Of a stretch of DNA of 64,000 nt, positions 1-8,151 are shown one piece after another. The stretch's first letter is position 1. Every line of letters begins with the position of its first letter. The stretch is taken from contig CALAUI010000011.1 of assembly GCA_937892115.1 (NCBI GenBank), forward strand, positions 1-64,000, read 5' to 3'. This DNA is from an uncultured Clostridia bacterium. GTDB lineage: Bacteria; Bacillota; Clostridia; Oscillospirales; Acutalibacteraceae. The position numbers and the translations under genes were made by a program. Below the pieces are notes generated by a model that saw only the letters and a program-made list of their open reading frames with translations, did no database searches and was not told where the DNA came from.

Positions 1-906
1 AACGGACAGGACGGCCAGAACGGACAGGACGGTAAAGACGGCAAGTCCGCTTACGAAATGGCTGTTGCAAACGGTTATCAGGGTACGCTTGAGCAGTGGC
101 TTGAAATGATTGGCTCAACCTGCGGAAATTCGCATTCATTCGTTGAGTATTCAATTGCCGCTTCCTGCGGTAAGAAGGGCATTTCGGTCAAGGTATGCTC
201 TGCCTGCGGCTTTGCCGAGGTCAGCGAAATCATGGCACTTTCACACAGCTACAAGCCGTATAAGACCGTTGAGCCCACCTGCTCTTCAAACGGATATACC
301 GTCTATAAGTGCGAAAACTGCAGCGATTGTTATACCGCAGACGAGGTTGCGGCAACGGGTCATGATTATGAGGTCCTTCACGTTGTTCATCCCTCCTGCG
401 TTGAAAAAGGATTTACCATTTACTGCTGCAAATATTGCGGTGTATCATATAAGGGCGACGAAACCGATATCGTTGACCATGTTCCCGGCTCATGGATTTG
501 TGACGATGCTTCAAAGGGTCACTATGTAAAGAAATGTGACAAGTGCGGAGAAATTCTTGACGAAAAGACCTCTTCAGTCGTTGTTTCGGGCGGAGATGTC
601 GCTCCCGTTGAGAACGGCGAAACCATCGTTGTCGGATACGGCGAGACGATTGTACTCTCATCAGAGAGTGCCGGACACGTAATCTATACCTCATCCGATC
701 CTTCCGTTGCGGTTGTTGACAGCAACGGTGTCGTCAGCGCAAAGAACGGCGGTAACGTTACCATTACGGTAACCGATACCGATACCGGCATTTCCACCTC
801 GTTCAATGTAAACGTTAAAATGACCTGGTGGCAAAAGCTTCTGAAGGCACTTGACGCCATTGTCTTCTTCAGAGTTCTCTTTATGATTCTCGGCATCACG
901 GTCTGA
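1..906 (+). CDS. Surface protein: collagen-like start, Cys-repeat region, Ig-like domain (5' partial)
   Basis: The reading frame is open from the first base, so the gene begins upstream. The visible 301 residues start with Gly-X-Y collagen-like triplets (NGQDGQNGQDGKDGK). A spacer ending EQWLEMIG follows. Next come about four repeats of roughly 40 residues, each with a CxxC pair and a GH/SH-x-Y turn, the pattern of 'TGHxY...C..CG' repeats in clostridial surface proteins. A bacterial Ig-like (Big_2-type) domain covers about residues 195-275 (SSDPSVAVVDSNGVVSAKNG). The end is a 25-residue hydrophobic/aromatic tail starting TWWQKLLKALDAIVFF. No LPXTG motif is seen. The likely role is cell-surface adhesion or display. 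Domain calls are by eye, and the tail resembles those of other secreted proteins in this window. Confidence 0.75.
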   Translation, partial: NGQDGQNGQDGKDGKSAYEMAVANGYQGTLEQWLEMIGSTCGNSHSFVEYSIAASCGKKGISVKVCSACGFAEVSEIMALSHSYKPYKTVEPTCSSNGYTVYKCENCSDCYTADEVAATGHDYEVLHVVHPSCVEKGFTIYCCKYCGVSYKGDETDIVDHVPGSWICDDASKGHYVKKCDKCGEILDEKTSSVVVSGGDVAPVENGETIVVGYGETIVLSSESAGHVIYTSSDPSVAVVDSNGVVSAKNGGNVTITVTDTDTGISTSFNVNVKMTWWQKLLKALDAIVFFRVLFMILGITV

Positions 907-921
907 TAATCATGATAATCG

Positions 922-949
922 GCACCCCCTTCATCGGGGGTGCATTTTT
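922..949 (+). terminator. Rho-independent terminator
   Basis: A perfect 8-bp stem GCACCCCC/GGGGGTGC with a 6-nt loop is followed by ATTTTTA. It closes the surface-protein transcript. Confidence 0.9.
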
Positions 950-958
950 ATGCTTCTC

Positions 959-987
959 TTGACATTTTTGCTCGGGGGTATTAGGAT
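959..987 (+). promoter_or_regulatory. Sigma-A-type promoter of the GNAT gene
   Basis: TTGACA (959-964) and TAGGAT (982-987) are separated by 17 bp. They lie between the upstream terminator and the acetyltransferase start. Confidence 0.6.
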
Positions 988-1018
988 ATACCGTAGTATT
1001 ACTGTTGAGGAAAGACTT

Positions 1019-1576
1019 ATGGAAATCAAAAAATATAACGAAAAATACAGAGAGGACGTTCAGCTCGTCTGCAAAATGACCGGTCCGGGCGAATGTATGA
1101 CGGATGAAAAAATCGCCGCGTACATTGTCAACACCTACTGCAATTACTATATTGACAACGAATCGGAAAACTGCTTTGTCCTTACCGATGACGAGGATAT
1201 TGCAAGAGGATATATCATCTGCTGCTCCGATTTCAAAAAATTCAGAAAGGGCTTTAAGAAGTACCTTCCCGTCATAAAGGCAAATGCAGGCAAAAACATA
1301 CTTGAGGTTTACGGTGAATATCTCGGCACGATGCTGTTTTCGCGTTCCTATCCCGCCCATATGCATATTGACATCAACTATGAGTTTACGGGTAAAGGTA
1401 ACGGGACAAGACTTCTGAATGAACTGATTACCCACCTTAAATCAAAAAATGTCAAGGGACTTATGCTCATAGTCGGAGAGGGGAATCAGGAGGCGATCTC
1501 TTTCTATAATAAAAACGGATTTCATACACTTCTCAAGGCCTTCGGTGCCAGAATAATGGGTATGAAGTTAAATTGA
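1019..1576 (+). CDS. GNAT-family N-acetyltransferase
   Basis: This 185-residue protein is a probable cytoplasmic acetyl-CoA-dependent acetyltransferase. The C-terminal half has the GNAT pattern: a strand with HMHIDINYEFTGKGNG, where the G-K-G-N-G turn fits the acetyl-CoA pyrophosphate loop, then a helix (TRLLNELITHLKS), then AISFYNKNGF. The substrate cannot be deduced. I chose the ATG at 1019 because GAGGAAAG lies just upstream. An in-frame ATG at 950 would fall inside the preceding terminator and upstream of the promoter. The gene is monocistronic, with its own promoter and terminator. Confidence 0.8.
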   Translation: MEIKKYNEKYREDVQLVCKMTGPGECMTDEKIAAYIVNTYCNYYIDNESENCFVLTDDEDIARGYIICCSDFKKFRKGFKKYLPVIKANAGKNILEVYGEYLGTMLFSRSYPAHMHIDINYEFTGKGNGTRLLNELITHLKSKNVKGLMLIVGEGNQEAISFYNKNGFHTLLKAFGARIMGMKLN

Positions 1577-1589
1577 ATATGACAATCAG

Positions 1590-1611
1590 GGCGGGGGATT
1601 CCCGCCTTTTT
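1590..1611 (+). terminator. Rho-independent terminator
   Basis: Stem GGCGGG/CCCGCC with loop GGATT is followed by five T, directly after the GNAT gene. Confidence 0.85.
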
Positions 1612-1653
1612 GTTTATGTAATCCGTTACCGAAAGCGTTGATTCTGAAGCGAC

Positions 1654-1682
1654 TTGCATTTTTGAGCGTTATGCGCTATAAT
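1654..1682 (+). promoter_or_regulatory. Sigma-A-type promoter
   Basis: TTGCAT (1654-1659), a 17-bp spacer and a perfect TATAAT (1677-1682). It drives the small secreted protein that starts at 1727. Confidence 0.75.
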
Positions 1683-1726
1683 AATTATAATGCAGAAATG
1701 TATATTTATGAAAGGAGTAAACAACT

Positions 1727-2305
1727 ATGAAAAAGGTATTATCGATTCTGTTGGTGTCAATCTTCATTATGAGCTGCTTCGGTCTGAGTGCTTATGCATA
1801 CCATCCCATTAACAACGTTGTGATTTCAGAGGATTTTACCGTTTCCTTTGATAAAGACGGAGATTGCGAAAAATATGAAGTCGTTGTTTGGGCTTATGAT
1901 AATGATTACGTTTGGATTACTCAGGGACAGGACGGCGGCGTTGCCGATCTCAGTAACTCCGATGTAACCGTATCCGGTAATACGGTAACTGTCGGAGACA
2001 AATATCTCAGAACCGCCATTGAAAAAGTAATAGCCGCAAATAGACTTTCGGGTGAAATTTATATCCAGGTATGTATTCAGAGCTACAGCGACGGCCGCAG
2101 TGACGTTGATGAGGAAGGCAACGACCTTTACGACAATCATCTTGTTGTTTACAATACCGAAAGCAAAACAATCAGAATTGCAGATTCACTTCCCGCAGTT
2201 GACGATGGAGGAGATGAAGAACTCGGTTTCTTTTCAAGATTGCTGAATTCAATTAAAGCATTTTTCGCTTCAATCGTAAATTTCTTCAAAAATCTTTTTG
2301 CATAA
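1727..2305 (+). CDS. Small secreted protein of unknown function with amphipathic C-terminal tail
   Basis: I do not recognise the family of this 192-residue protein. The N-terminus is a clear signal peptide (positive MKK, hydrophobic core to about residue 22, then AYA). The middle is acidic and beta-rich, with two GDKY/GEIYIQV-type strands consistent with a single beta-sandwich domain. A Gly/Asp/Glu linker (VDDGGDEEL) leads to a 25-residue C-terminal segment, FFSRLLNSIKAFFASIVNFF, then KNLFA. That segment is amphipathic and aromatic and resembles the tails of other secreted proteins here. It has its own promoter and terminator. The RBS is AAGGAG shortly before the ATG. It is probably exported and may be held at the envelope by the tail. 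Confidence 0.75.
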   Translation: MKKVLSILLVSIFIMSCFGLSAYAYHPINNVVISEDFTVSFDKDGDCEKYEVVVWAYDNDYVWITQGQDGGVADLSNSDVTVSGNTVTVGDKYLRTAIEKVIAANRLSGEIYIQVCIQSYSDGRSDVDEEGNDLYDNHLVVYNTESKTIRIADSLPAVDDGGDEELGFFSRLLNSIKAFFASIVNFFKNLFA

Positions 2306-2326
2306 AAAACCTTGAATACTGCTTTT

Positions 2327-2358
2327 CCCGTCTGATTTTCAGGCGGGATTTTCTTTTT
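2327..2358 (+). terminator. Rho-independent terminator
   Basis: A 9-bp stem CCCGTCTGA/TCAGGCGGG (one G-T wobble) with loop TTT is followed by a T-rich run. Confidence 0.85.
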
Positions 2359-2370
2359 TGCAACAATGTG

Positions 2371-2399
2371 TTGAATTTGCATTTTTACTGTGATAATAT
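2371..2399 (+). promoter_or_regulatory. Sigma-A-type promoter with extended -10
   Basis: TTGAAT (2371-2376), 17 bp, then TAATAT (2394-2399) preceded by TGA (extended -10). It lies 29 bp before the LCAT-like gene. Confidence 0.6.
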
Positions 2400-2427
2400 T
2401 ACTTTAATATCATTTGAAGGAGAGCTG

Positions 2428-4323
2428 ATGAAAATGAAAAAGAATTGTTTCCGCATCACCGCAGTTATTCTTACCCTTATTATGGCATTTTCCTCTTTTG
2501 CGGTGCTGGGATATGCCGCAGAAGAATTACCGTCAATTCCTCTTGTTACGGCGGCACCCGATTATGATACCGCTTTCGGCTATCTGACTGCCGATAATAT
2601 TGACGGTGACCTTATCAGCAATACCGTTGTTATCCCCGGCGTGTTCCAGTCCAGGACCCGCCTTTATAATGACGACGGCACCGTTGCCGTAAATTCAGAG
2701 GGTGATGAATATGAAGCCCCATTCTTCCTTGAAGCTACAAACGATATAGTCAAAATGGCTCTTAAAAAGTGCCTCGGTCCTCTTCTTCTTACCCTCATCA
2801 CTCAGAATGATTTCGGCGGAAAGCTTGCAAAGAGCGTTGCCTCCGTTATCGGCTGGGCAGTAGGCGAAAAGGTCAAAAACGATGCTGAGGGCAACCTTGT
2901 GTATAACGTAAAGGCAGACAAATACGAGGATTCCGTTGCCACTCTCAGCGAAGAAGACAAGGAATATATCTATTCACAGATTCCTCTTAACGACTATGCC
3001 GAAATAGCAGGTGAAGATCATCTCTATTTCTATTCATACGCATCAATCAGCAATCTTGATTCCATCGTTGACGAGCTTTATCAGCTTATCATCAAGGCGG
3101 CAAAGGCGTCTCCCACGGGTAAAGCCAATATCGTTCCCATTTCCCAGGGCGGCTCACTTGCCAATAATCTGCTTGAAAGATATCCCGAGGTCGGTAAGTA
3201 TCTTGACAGAATCATCTACATCGTTCCCGCTCTTGACGGTACCCTCCTTTTAGGCGATATCTACGGTAAGGGAATCATTGACGATGACGAATCCCTTTAC
3301 AGCGAGGTATTCCCGATTCTCGTTTATGATGATGACCAGCCCTGGCTCGGCAGTCTTATCAACGTTGCACTCAGAATCCTTCCCAATAAAGTAGTCAACA
3401 GCATTCTTGACGAGGCGGTGGACTGCCTTATCGGTGACTATATCAAGTACGCCACCACCATGTGGGGACTCGTTGATACAGCCAACTATGAAATCGCCGC
3501 AGACAAATATCTCGGTGCTCCCGAGGATGCCTTCATCAGAGCGCAGACCGATAAGATGTATGAGGCACAGCTTGACCGCTTTGAAAACATTGAATATCAG
3601 ATGGATACTTACGGCGTAACCGTTTTCAACGTAGTTGACTATAACTATCCTCTCTATCCCATTGCCGATAACTGGAAGGTCAACGGTGACGGTGTCATTC
3701 ACCTTAGCTCCACCTCCATGGGTGCTTACAGCGTAGGTATTGATACTCAGCTTCCCGACGATTACGTTCCCGTAAAGGGCGAAAAGTACGTTGATAAATA
3801 CAGACTTGTTGATGCAGGTGCGGGCCTTCTTCCCGATACCACCTTCTATTTCCACAATCAGGGACATGAAAGCACGGCAAGAAACGACGTTATCATGAAG
3901 CTTGCCACCACTCTGCTTACCGATAACGATTTCGTCAGCGTTGATTCCTATCCCGAAAAGTATCCTCAGTTCAACGAAACAAGGGATGCGGGCGGACTTC
4001 AGAACGACATTAAAAAGGCGAAAGCACTTGATACCTCTTCTCTTTCCGCAGAGGATAAGGCAGAGCTTGATGCCGCCGTTGAAGAGGCGCAGGCAGAGCT
4101 TGACAATACTGTAGTTGATACAGCAAAGTTTGATGCCGCCAAGGCGAAATTCTATAAGGCGTATGACAAAGCAAGGGGTATAGAAGAAAAAGAACCCACG
4201 ATTATCGATAAAATCGGAGATAAAGTCAACGACGGACTTACCGTATTCTTTACGTGGCTCTCATCCTTCCTTTTCAGCACTCTTAAAGGCAAGGGCTTTT
4301 CCGATATCTTCCGTATTTTCTGA
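2428..4323 (+). CDS. Secreted LCAT-like alpha/beta-hydrolase, paralogue 1
   Basis: This 631-residue exported protein resembles lecithin:cholesterol acyltransferase-like alpha/beta-hydrolases. It has a signal peptide, a cap-like N-terminal region, and a nucleophile elbow P-I-S-Q-G-G with Ser239 in the serine position. The usual first Gly of GxSxG is Pro. A late block DAGAGLLPDTTFYFHNQGHE matches the D-x-S-T...P-x-x-x-W...H block of its paralogues and should supply the catalytic His. A helical Lys/Asp/Ala-rich segment follows (about residues 530-585), then a hydrophobic tail ending FFTWLSSFLFSTLKG. Likely substrates are acyl esters or lipids, but this is inference. The ATG at 2428 has AAGGAG 5 nt upstream, and the in-frame ATG at 2434 is an alternative. 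The downstream membrane protein gene is probably co-transcribed. Confidence 0.65.
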   Translation: MKMKKNCFRITAVILTLIMAFSSFAVLGYAAEELPSIPLVTAAPDYDTAFGYLTADNIDGDLISNTVVIPGVFQSRTRLYNDDGTVAVNSEGDEYEAPFFLEATNDIVKMALKKCLGPLLLTLITQNDFGGKLAKSVASVIGWAVGEKVKNDAEGNLVYNVKADKYEDSVATLSEEDKEYIYSQIPLNDYAEIAGEDHLYFYSYASISNLDSIVDELYQLIIKAAKASPTGKANIVPISQGGSLANNLLERYPEVGKYLDRIIYIVPALDGTLLLGDIYGKGIIDDDESLYSEVFPILVYDDDQPWLGSLINVALRILPNKVVNSILDEAVDCLIGDYIKYATTMWGLVDTANYEIAADKYLGAPEDAFIRAQTDKMYEAQLDRFENIEYQMDTYGVTVFNVVDYNYPLYPIADNWKVNGDGVIHLSSTSMGAYSVGIDTQLPDDYVPVKGEKYVDKYRLVDAGAGLLPDTTFYFHNQGHESTARNDVIMKLATTLLTDNDFVSVDSYPEKYPQFNETRDAGGLQNDIKKAKALDTSSLSAEDKAELDAAVEEAQAELDNTVVDTAKFDAAKAKFYKAYDKARGIEEKEPTIIDKIGDKVNDGLTVFFTWLSSFLFSTLKGKGFSDIFRIF

Positions 4324-4368
4324 TTATTTCATCAGCACATGAGCTGATATGTATTTCGGGTGATTATT

Positions 4369-5862
4369 ATGAATGTCAGTAAATCTCAAAAATTGTTATC
4401 CGTTATTTTAGGCGCTCTCATGGGTGCCTTCCTCTGGAGATGCAGAGGTGAAGGCGGCTGGGGCTCATTCTGGGGGCTTTGTGCTGTCGGTACGGTCATA
4501 ACACTTCTCATTTATTCGTTTTACGGCAGTAAGCTCAAGATGAAAGCCGAGCTTATCCCCGTAGGTGTATTTATGCTCGGTGCAGGCGTGACCGGTTACG
4601 CCACCATCATTACACAGATGGCGGGAGTTGCATACAGCGATATTTATCCCTTTGAGAATTCCGAGCTTCCCGTTTATCTTCCCATTGATAAATGGAGTGC
4701 CCTTTGGATAATGCTTATTATGGGCTTTACTCTTGCTCCTCTCTTTTCGTTTTACGTATGCAGTCTTTTTTCGGAAAAGGAATACAAGATTCATCACTAC
4801 GCTATAATGATAGCCGTCTTTTTCGGCGTGTCGTTTACTCTCAGGGCAACGGTTTCTCCCTACATTATGAATGCCATCAACCCCGACCAGACGGCACTTG
4901 CCGCCAGAGGTATTGCGGACGCCATTGAAAAGGGCTTCATAGACCCGGATACTCCTCTTGTTCCCGTCAAGGCGTACCTTGCTCATTTCAATGACAGGGG
5001 ATGGGCTGACGATATCGCTTTCTTTGAGAATTACTATATGAGCATTGAAAGTATATCTAATGCCATAGCCGCTCTTGTTGTTTATCTTATTCCTCTCATC
5101 GTATGGAAGGATAAGGTTTCCTCAATCGGCTCATTCTTCGTGAATCTCATTATGGCTGTCAATACCACTGTCTTTGACGTATTCCTTACCATTCCCTTCA
5201 AGACGGGCTTTTTCGGAAACGTCAATCCTCCCAGATTTCTTGAATACGGCAGTTGGGGACTGTGGGAATTTGCGACCGGTATGGGTCTCGGCTTAGGCAG
5301 TATGCTCGTAATCGCCCTGCTTTCAAATAAATACACGAAGCAGGAGGACTTCAGAAGTGAGCCGATGATTAAAAATAAAGGCCTCAGATACGCTTACTTT
5401 ATGCTTTCTTCAATTTTTGTGTTCGGCGTAGTTCCCTTCAGAGCACTGGGAATTGCTTCATTCAGAATGCTTGAAAAGAAGGTCGGCTTCAATTTTGACG
5501 GAGAGCTTATCGGTACGATAGTCTGTGCCGTTCTTTCCGTAATAATCGGCATATTTATTATCGTCAGATTCAAGAAGACGATAATTGACAGAGACCTTCC
5601 CGTTCCCGTAGAGGATAAGCCGAAAAATCTTTCGGGCAGACTTCTTACCGTATATTTCATTTTCTGCGGAATCGTCTATTTCCTCTTTGCCGATTCCCTT
5701 CACGAGAATGCACCCATATTCAAAGGGGTCAGCACCGTGGGTCAGTTCTTTTATCGGGCGACCTCCTGCGAGGGAATCGTTATAACCGTAATGATTATTA
5801 CCTTCGTCATTACGCTCTGCTTCTGGCTTCCCACAAGGAAAATGCTCAAAAAGACCAAATAA
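4369..5862 (+). CDS. Polytopic membrane protein of unknown function
   Basis: This 497-residue integral membrane protein has roughly ten to twelve hydrophobic segments. I do not recognise the family. A Gly/Trp-rich motif, RCRGEGGWGSFWG, sits at about residues 24-36 between the first two helices, and GSWGLWEFATGMGLGLGSM lies near the middle. A soluble extracytoplasmic-looking loop covers about residues 160-215. Charged residues inside the first membrane segments (RCRGE) suggest a transport or catalytic role rather than a simple anchor. The ATG at 4369 is preferred (GGG 8 nt upstream) over the in-frame GTG at 4360. Only 45 nt separate it from the LCAT-like gene and there is no terminator between, so the two are likely one transcript. 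Confidence 0.7.
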   Translation: MNVSKSQKLLSVILGALMGAFLWRCRGEGGWGSFWGLCAVGTVITLLIYSFYGSKLKMKAELIPVGVFMLGAGVTGYATIITQMAGVAYSDIYPFENSELPVYLPIDKWSALWIMLIMGFTLAPLFSFYVCSLFSEKEYKIHHYAIMIAVFFGVSFTLRATVSPYIMNAINPDQTALAARGIADAIEKGFIDPDTPLVPVKAYLAHFNDRGWADDIAFFENYYMSIESISNAIAALVVYLIPLIVWKDKVSSIGSFFVNLIMAVNTTVFDVFLTIPFKTGFFGNVNPPRFLEYGSWGLWEFATGMGLGLGSMLVIALLSNKYTKQEDFRSEPMIKNKGLRYAYFMLSSIFVFGVVPFRALGIASFRMLEKKVGFNFDGELIGTIVCAVLSVIIGIFIIVRFKKTIIDRDLPVPVEDKPKNLSGRLLTVYFIFCGIVYFLFADSLHENAPIFKGVSTVGQFFYRATSCEGIVITVMIITFVITLCFWLPTRKMLKKTK

Positions 5863-5868
5863 TTTACG

Positions 5869-5896
5869 GGGTATCTCGGAAACGGGGTACCCTTTT
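5869..5896 (+). terminator. Rho-independent terminator
   Basis: A 9-bp stem (5869-5877 with 5884-5892, several G-T pairs) and loop GGAAAC are followed by TTTT. It ends the hydrolase/membrane protein unit. Confidence 0.65.
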
Positions 5897-5955
5897 GGTA
5901 ATAAACCGCGATATTCCGATATTTTTACTGTTTGTTTTTTAATTGCAAAAAACAG

Positions 5956-5984
5956 TTGAAATTTTCGTGAGGAAATAATATAAT
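5956..5984 (+). promoter_or_regulatory. Sigma-A-type promoter of the liv operon
   Basis: TTGAAA (5956-5961), 17 bp, TATAAT (5979-5984), 29 bp before the binding-protein start. Confidence 0.8.
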
Positions 5985-6013
5985 AAATAAAATTATACCT
6001 TGGAGGTATTTAT

Positions 6014-7198
6014 ATGAAAAAGTTTCTGGCACTCATGATGGCAATTGCACTCATCGTTTGCTGCTTCGCTTCCTGCGGCGGCAACAATGCGGCAAAAGAT
6101 GACAAAGGCGGCAACACTATCCGCATCGGCGTATTTGAGCCCGCATCAGGCGACTCAGGCGCAGGCGGCAAAAAGGAAACTCTCGGTATGCAGTACGCCA
6201 ATTCTCAGGTTCCCACCGTTGATATCGGCGGCAAGACCTACAACGTAGAGCTTGTTTATGCTGATAACGGTTCAGACCAGGCAAAGGCACCCGCAGCCGC
6301 AGCAGAGCTTGTTAATAAGAATGTTTCCGTAGTTCTCGGTTCTTACGGCTCATCCGTTTCAATCGCTGCTTCCGAAACCTTCAATAATGCCGGTCTTGCA
6401 GCTATCGGTGTTACCTGCACCAACCCCAACGTTACCGCAGGCAACAGCCACTATTTCCGTATCTGCTTCCTTGATCCCTTCCAGGGTACCGTTCTTGCAA
6501 ACTTTGCTGCTGACGAAGTAAAAGCAAAGAAAGCATACTGCCTGGGCGAGCTCGGCAACGACTATGACCAGGGCCTTGTAAGCTTCTTCAAAGAGGCATT
6601 TGAGAAGAAGGGCGGCACGGTTATCGCCGATTCCTTCCCCACCAATAACTCCGACTTCACATCCTACATCAACAAGGCAAAGAGCGAGGGCTGTGACGTA
6701 TTCTTCTGCCCCGTTTCAATCGCTTATGCTACACAGATAGTTGCTCAGGCAGCTGACCTCGGCGTAACATTCCCCATCCTCGGCTCCGATACTCTTGACG
6801 ATAATATGGTTCTTGACGCAGCCAAGGGCACAGATGTTAAGCTTTACGTTTCCACCTTCTATGCAGAGGGCGGCAACAAGGAATTTGACGACGGCATCAA
6901 GGCATACATCAATACCAATGCTGATGCCAAGACCGCTAACGGCGGCAACGACACCATCTCAGCCGTAACCGCAATGGGTTATGACGCTTACTTTGTAGCT
7001 CTTGAGGCAATCAAGGCCGCAGATTCAGCTGATGCAGGTGCAATCAAAGCAGCTATTCCTTCAGTTACCTATTCAGGTGTTTCCGGTGATATCGCATTTG
7101 ATGATATCGGTGATGCAAAGCGTGATACAGCTTACATCAAGACCGCAAATACAGCTGACGGCACCTGGGAATTCGTTACACAGCAGACAGCCGCATAA
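6014..7198 (+). CDS. livJ: Branched-chain amino-acid ABC transporter substrate-binding lipoprotein
   Basis: This 394-residue extracytoplasmic solute-binding protein belongs to the Leu/Ile/Val-binding (periplasmic binding protein type I) family. Residues 1-21 are a lipoprotein signal with lipobox FASC (Cys21 to be lipidated). The mature start IRIGVFEPASGDSGAGG and the segment VVLGSYGSSVSIAASETF are typical of the family: a domain-1 ligand site followed by a conserved Ser/Thr patch. An SDFTSYINKAKSEGCDVFF segment marks domain 2. RBS GGAGG lies 7 nt before the ATG. It is the first gene of livJ-livH-livM-livG-livF, and a hairpin terminator after it should raise its level over the membrane components. 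Ligand specificity within branched-chain or related amino acids is not provable here. Confidence 0.92.
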   Translation: MKKFLALMMAIALIVCCFASCGGNNAAKDDKGGNTIRIGVFEPASGDSGAGGKKETLGMQYANSQVPTVDIGGKTYNVELVYADNGSDQAKAPAAAAELVNKNVSVVLGSYGSSVSIAASETFNNAGLAAIGVTCTNPNVTAGNSHYFRICFLDPFQGTVLANFAADEVKAKKAYCLGELGNDYDQGLVSFFKEAFEKKGGTVIADSFPTNNSDFTSYINKAKSEGCDVFFCPVSIAYATQIVAQAADLGVTFPILGSDTLDDNMVLDAAKGTDVKLYVSTFYAEGGNKEFDDGIKAYINTNADAKTANGGNDTISAVTAMGYDAYFVALEAIKAADSADAGAIKAAIPSVTYSGVSGDIAFDDIGDAKRDTAYIKTANTADGTWEFVTQQTAA

Positions 7199-7217
7199 AT
7201 TTTTTATCAGATTACTG

Positions 7218-7247
7218 CGGGGAGCCGTGTGACGGCTCCCCGTTTTT
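7218..7247 (+). terminator. Intra-operon terminator between livJ and livH
   Basis: A perfect 11-bp stem CGGGGAGCCGT/ACGGCTCCCCG with loop GTG is followed by TTTTT. It lies only 17 nt before livH, and no promoter fits between, so partial read-through is expected. Confidence 0.9.
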
Positions 7248-7264
7248 GACAAAAGAGGTCTTTT

Positions 7265-8140
7265 ATGGAATTTGCAGTTTCTCAGATACTATCCGGCATC
7301 TCTCTCGGCGGACAGTATGCCCTCATTGCCATTGGCTATACCATGGTTTACGGCATTCTGCGACTGATAAACTTTGCACACGGTGACGTGTTTATGGTTG
7401 CCGGTCTTATGCTTATCTATCTTACCGCCTCCGTGCCGATTTATATCGCGCTTCCCGTTATGGTAGTCCTTACCGTACTGCTTGGCTTCATAATTGAGCG
7501 TGCGGCATATAAACCACTTCGTAACGCACCCAGAATGTCCGTTATGATTTCGGCTATCGGTGTAAGCTATCTGCTTCAGAATCTGGCTCTTTACGTTACC
7601 GGCGGTCAGCCCAAGACTTATCCCAGAATCCCGTGGATTTCCGATACCGTAACCATTTTCGGTACAAATACTCATATCGTTACGATTATCACTCCCGTGC
7701 TTGTAATCGCTCTCGTAGTGGCTCTTACCCTCCTTATCAACAAGACTAAGGTAGGTATTGCAATGAGAGCCGTTGCCAAGGATTTTGAAACAAGCCGTCT
7801 TATGGGCGTTAACGTTAACTCCGTTATCTCCGTAACCTTCATTATCGGCTCATTTCTTGCGGCAGTCGGCAGTGCTCTTTACTTTACGAATTATCCCACG
7901 GTTATTCCCATGTCGGGTGCAATGCCCGGACTCAAGGCCTTCGTTGCCGCAGTATTCGGCGGTATCGGCTCGATTCCCGGCGCGGTTATCGGTGCATTCG
8001 TTATCGGTATTTGCGAGACTCTTATCAAGGGTACCGATTTCTCCGTATTCTCCGATGCCTTCACCTTTGCTCTGCTTATAGTAATCCTCGTTGCCAAGCC
8101 CACAGGTATCTTCGGCGAAAAGGCAACGGATAAGGTTTAA
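7265..8140 (+). CDS. livH: Branched-chain amino-acid ABC transporter permease LivH
   Basis: This 291-residue inner-membrane permease forms the LivHM translocation pore. It has about eight hydrophobic segments. Family landmarks are QYALIAIGYTMVYGILRLINFAHGDVFM near the N-terminus (given as positions 16-43), the cytoplasmic coupling segment GIAMRAVAKDFETSRLMGVN, which contacts the ATPases, and AVFGGIGSIPGAVIGAF near the C-terminus. Length matches typical LivH (about 290-308 residues). RBS GAGG precedes the ATG at 7265. It sits immediately downstream of a strong hairpin, so its expression depends on read-through from the livJ promoter. Confidence 0.93.
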   Translation: MEFAVSQILSGISLGGQYALIAIGYTMVYGILRLINFAHGDVFMVAGLMLIYLTASVPIYIALPVMVVLTVLLGFIIERAAYKPLRNAPRMSVMISAIGVSYLLQNLALYVTGGQPKTYPRIPWISDTVTIFGTNTHIVTIITPVLVIALVVALTLLINKTKVGIAMRAVAKDFETSRLMGVNVNSVISVTFIIGSFLAAVGSALYFTNYPTVIPMSGAMPGLKAFVAAVFGGIGSIPGAVIGAFVIGICETLIKGTDFSVFSDAFTFALLIVILVAKPTGIFGEKATDKV

Positions 8141-8151
8141 GGAGGGGTAAG

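Noticed and set aside
1..60. The repeated AACGGACAGGACGG units as a CRISPR or intergenic repeat
   Set aside because: They are in-frame codons for Gly-X-Y collagen-like triplets of the partial surface protein.
3250..3867. A 205-codon minus-strand open frame opposite the first LCAT-like gene
   Set aside because: There is no initiation signal and its composition mirrors the coding strand, so it is a shadow frame.
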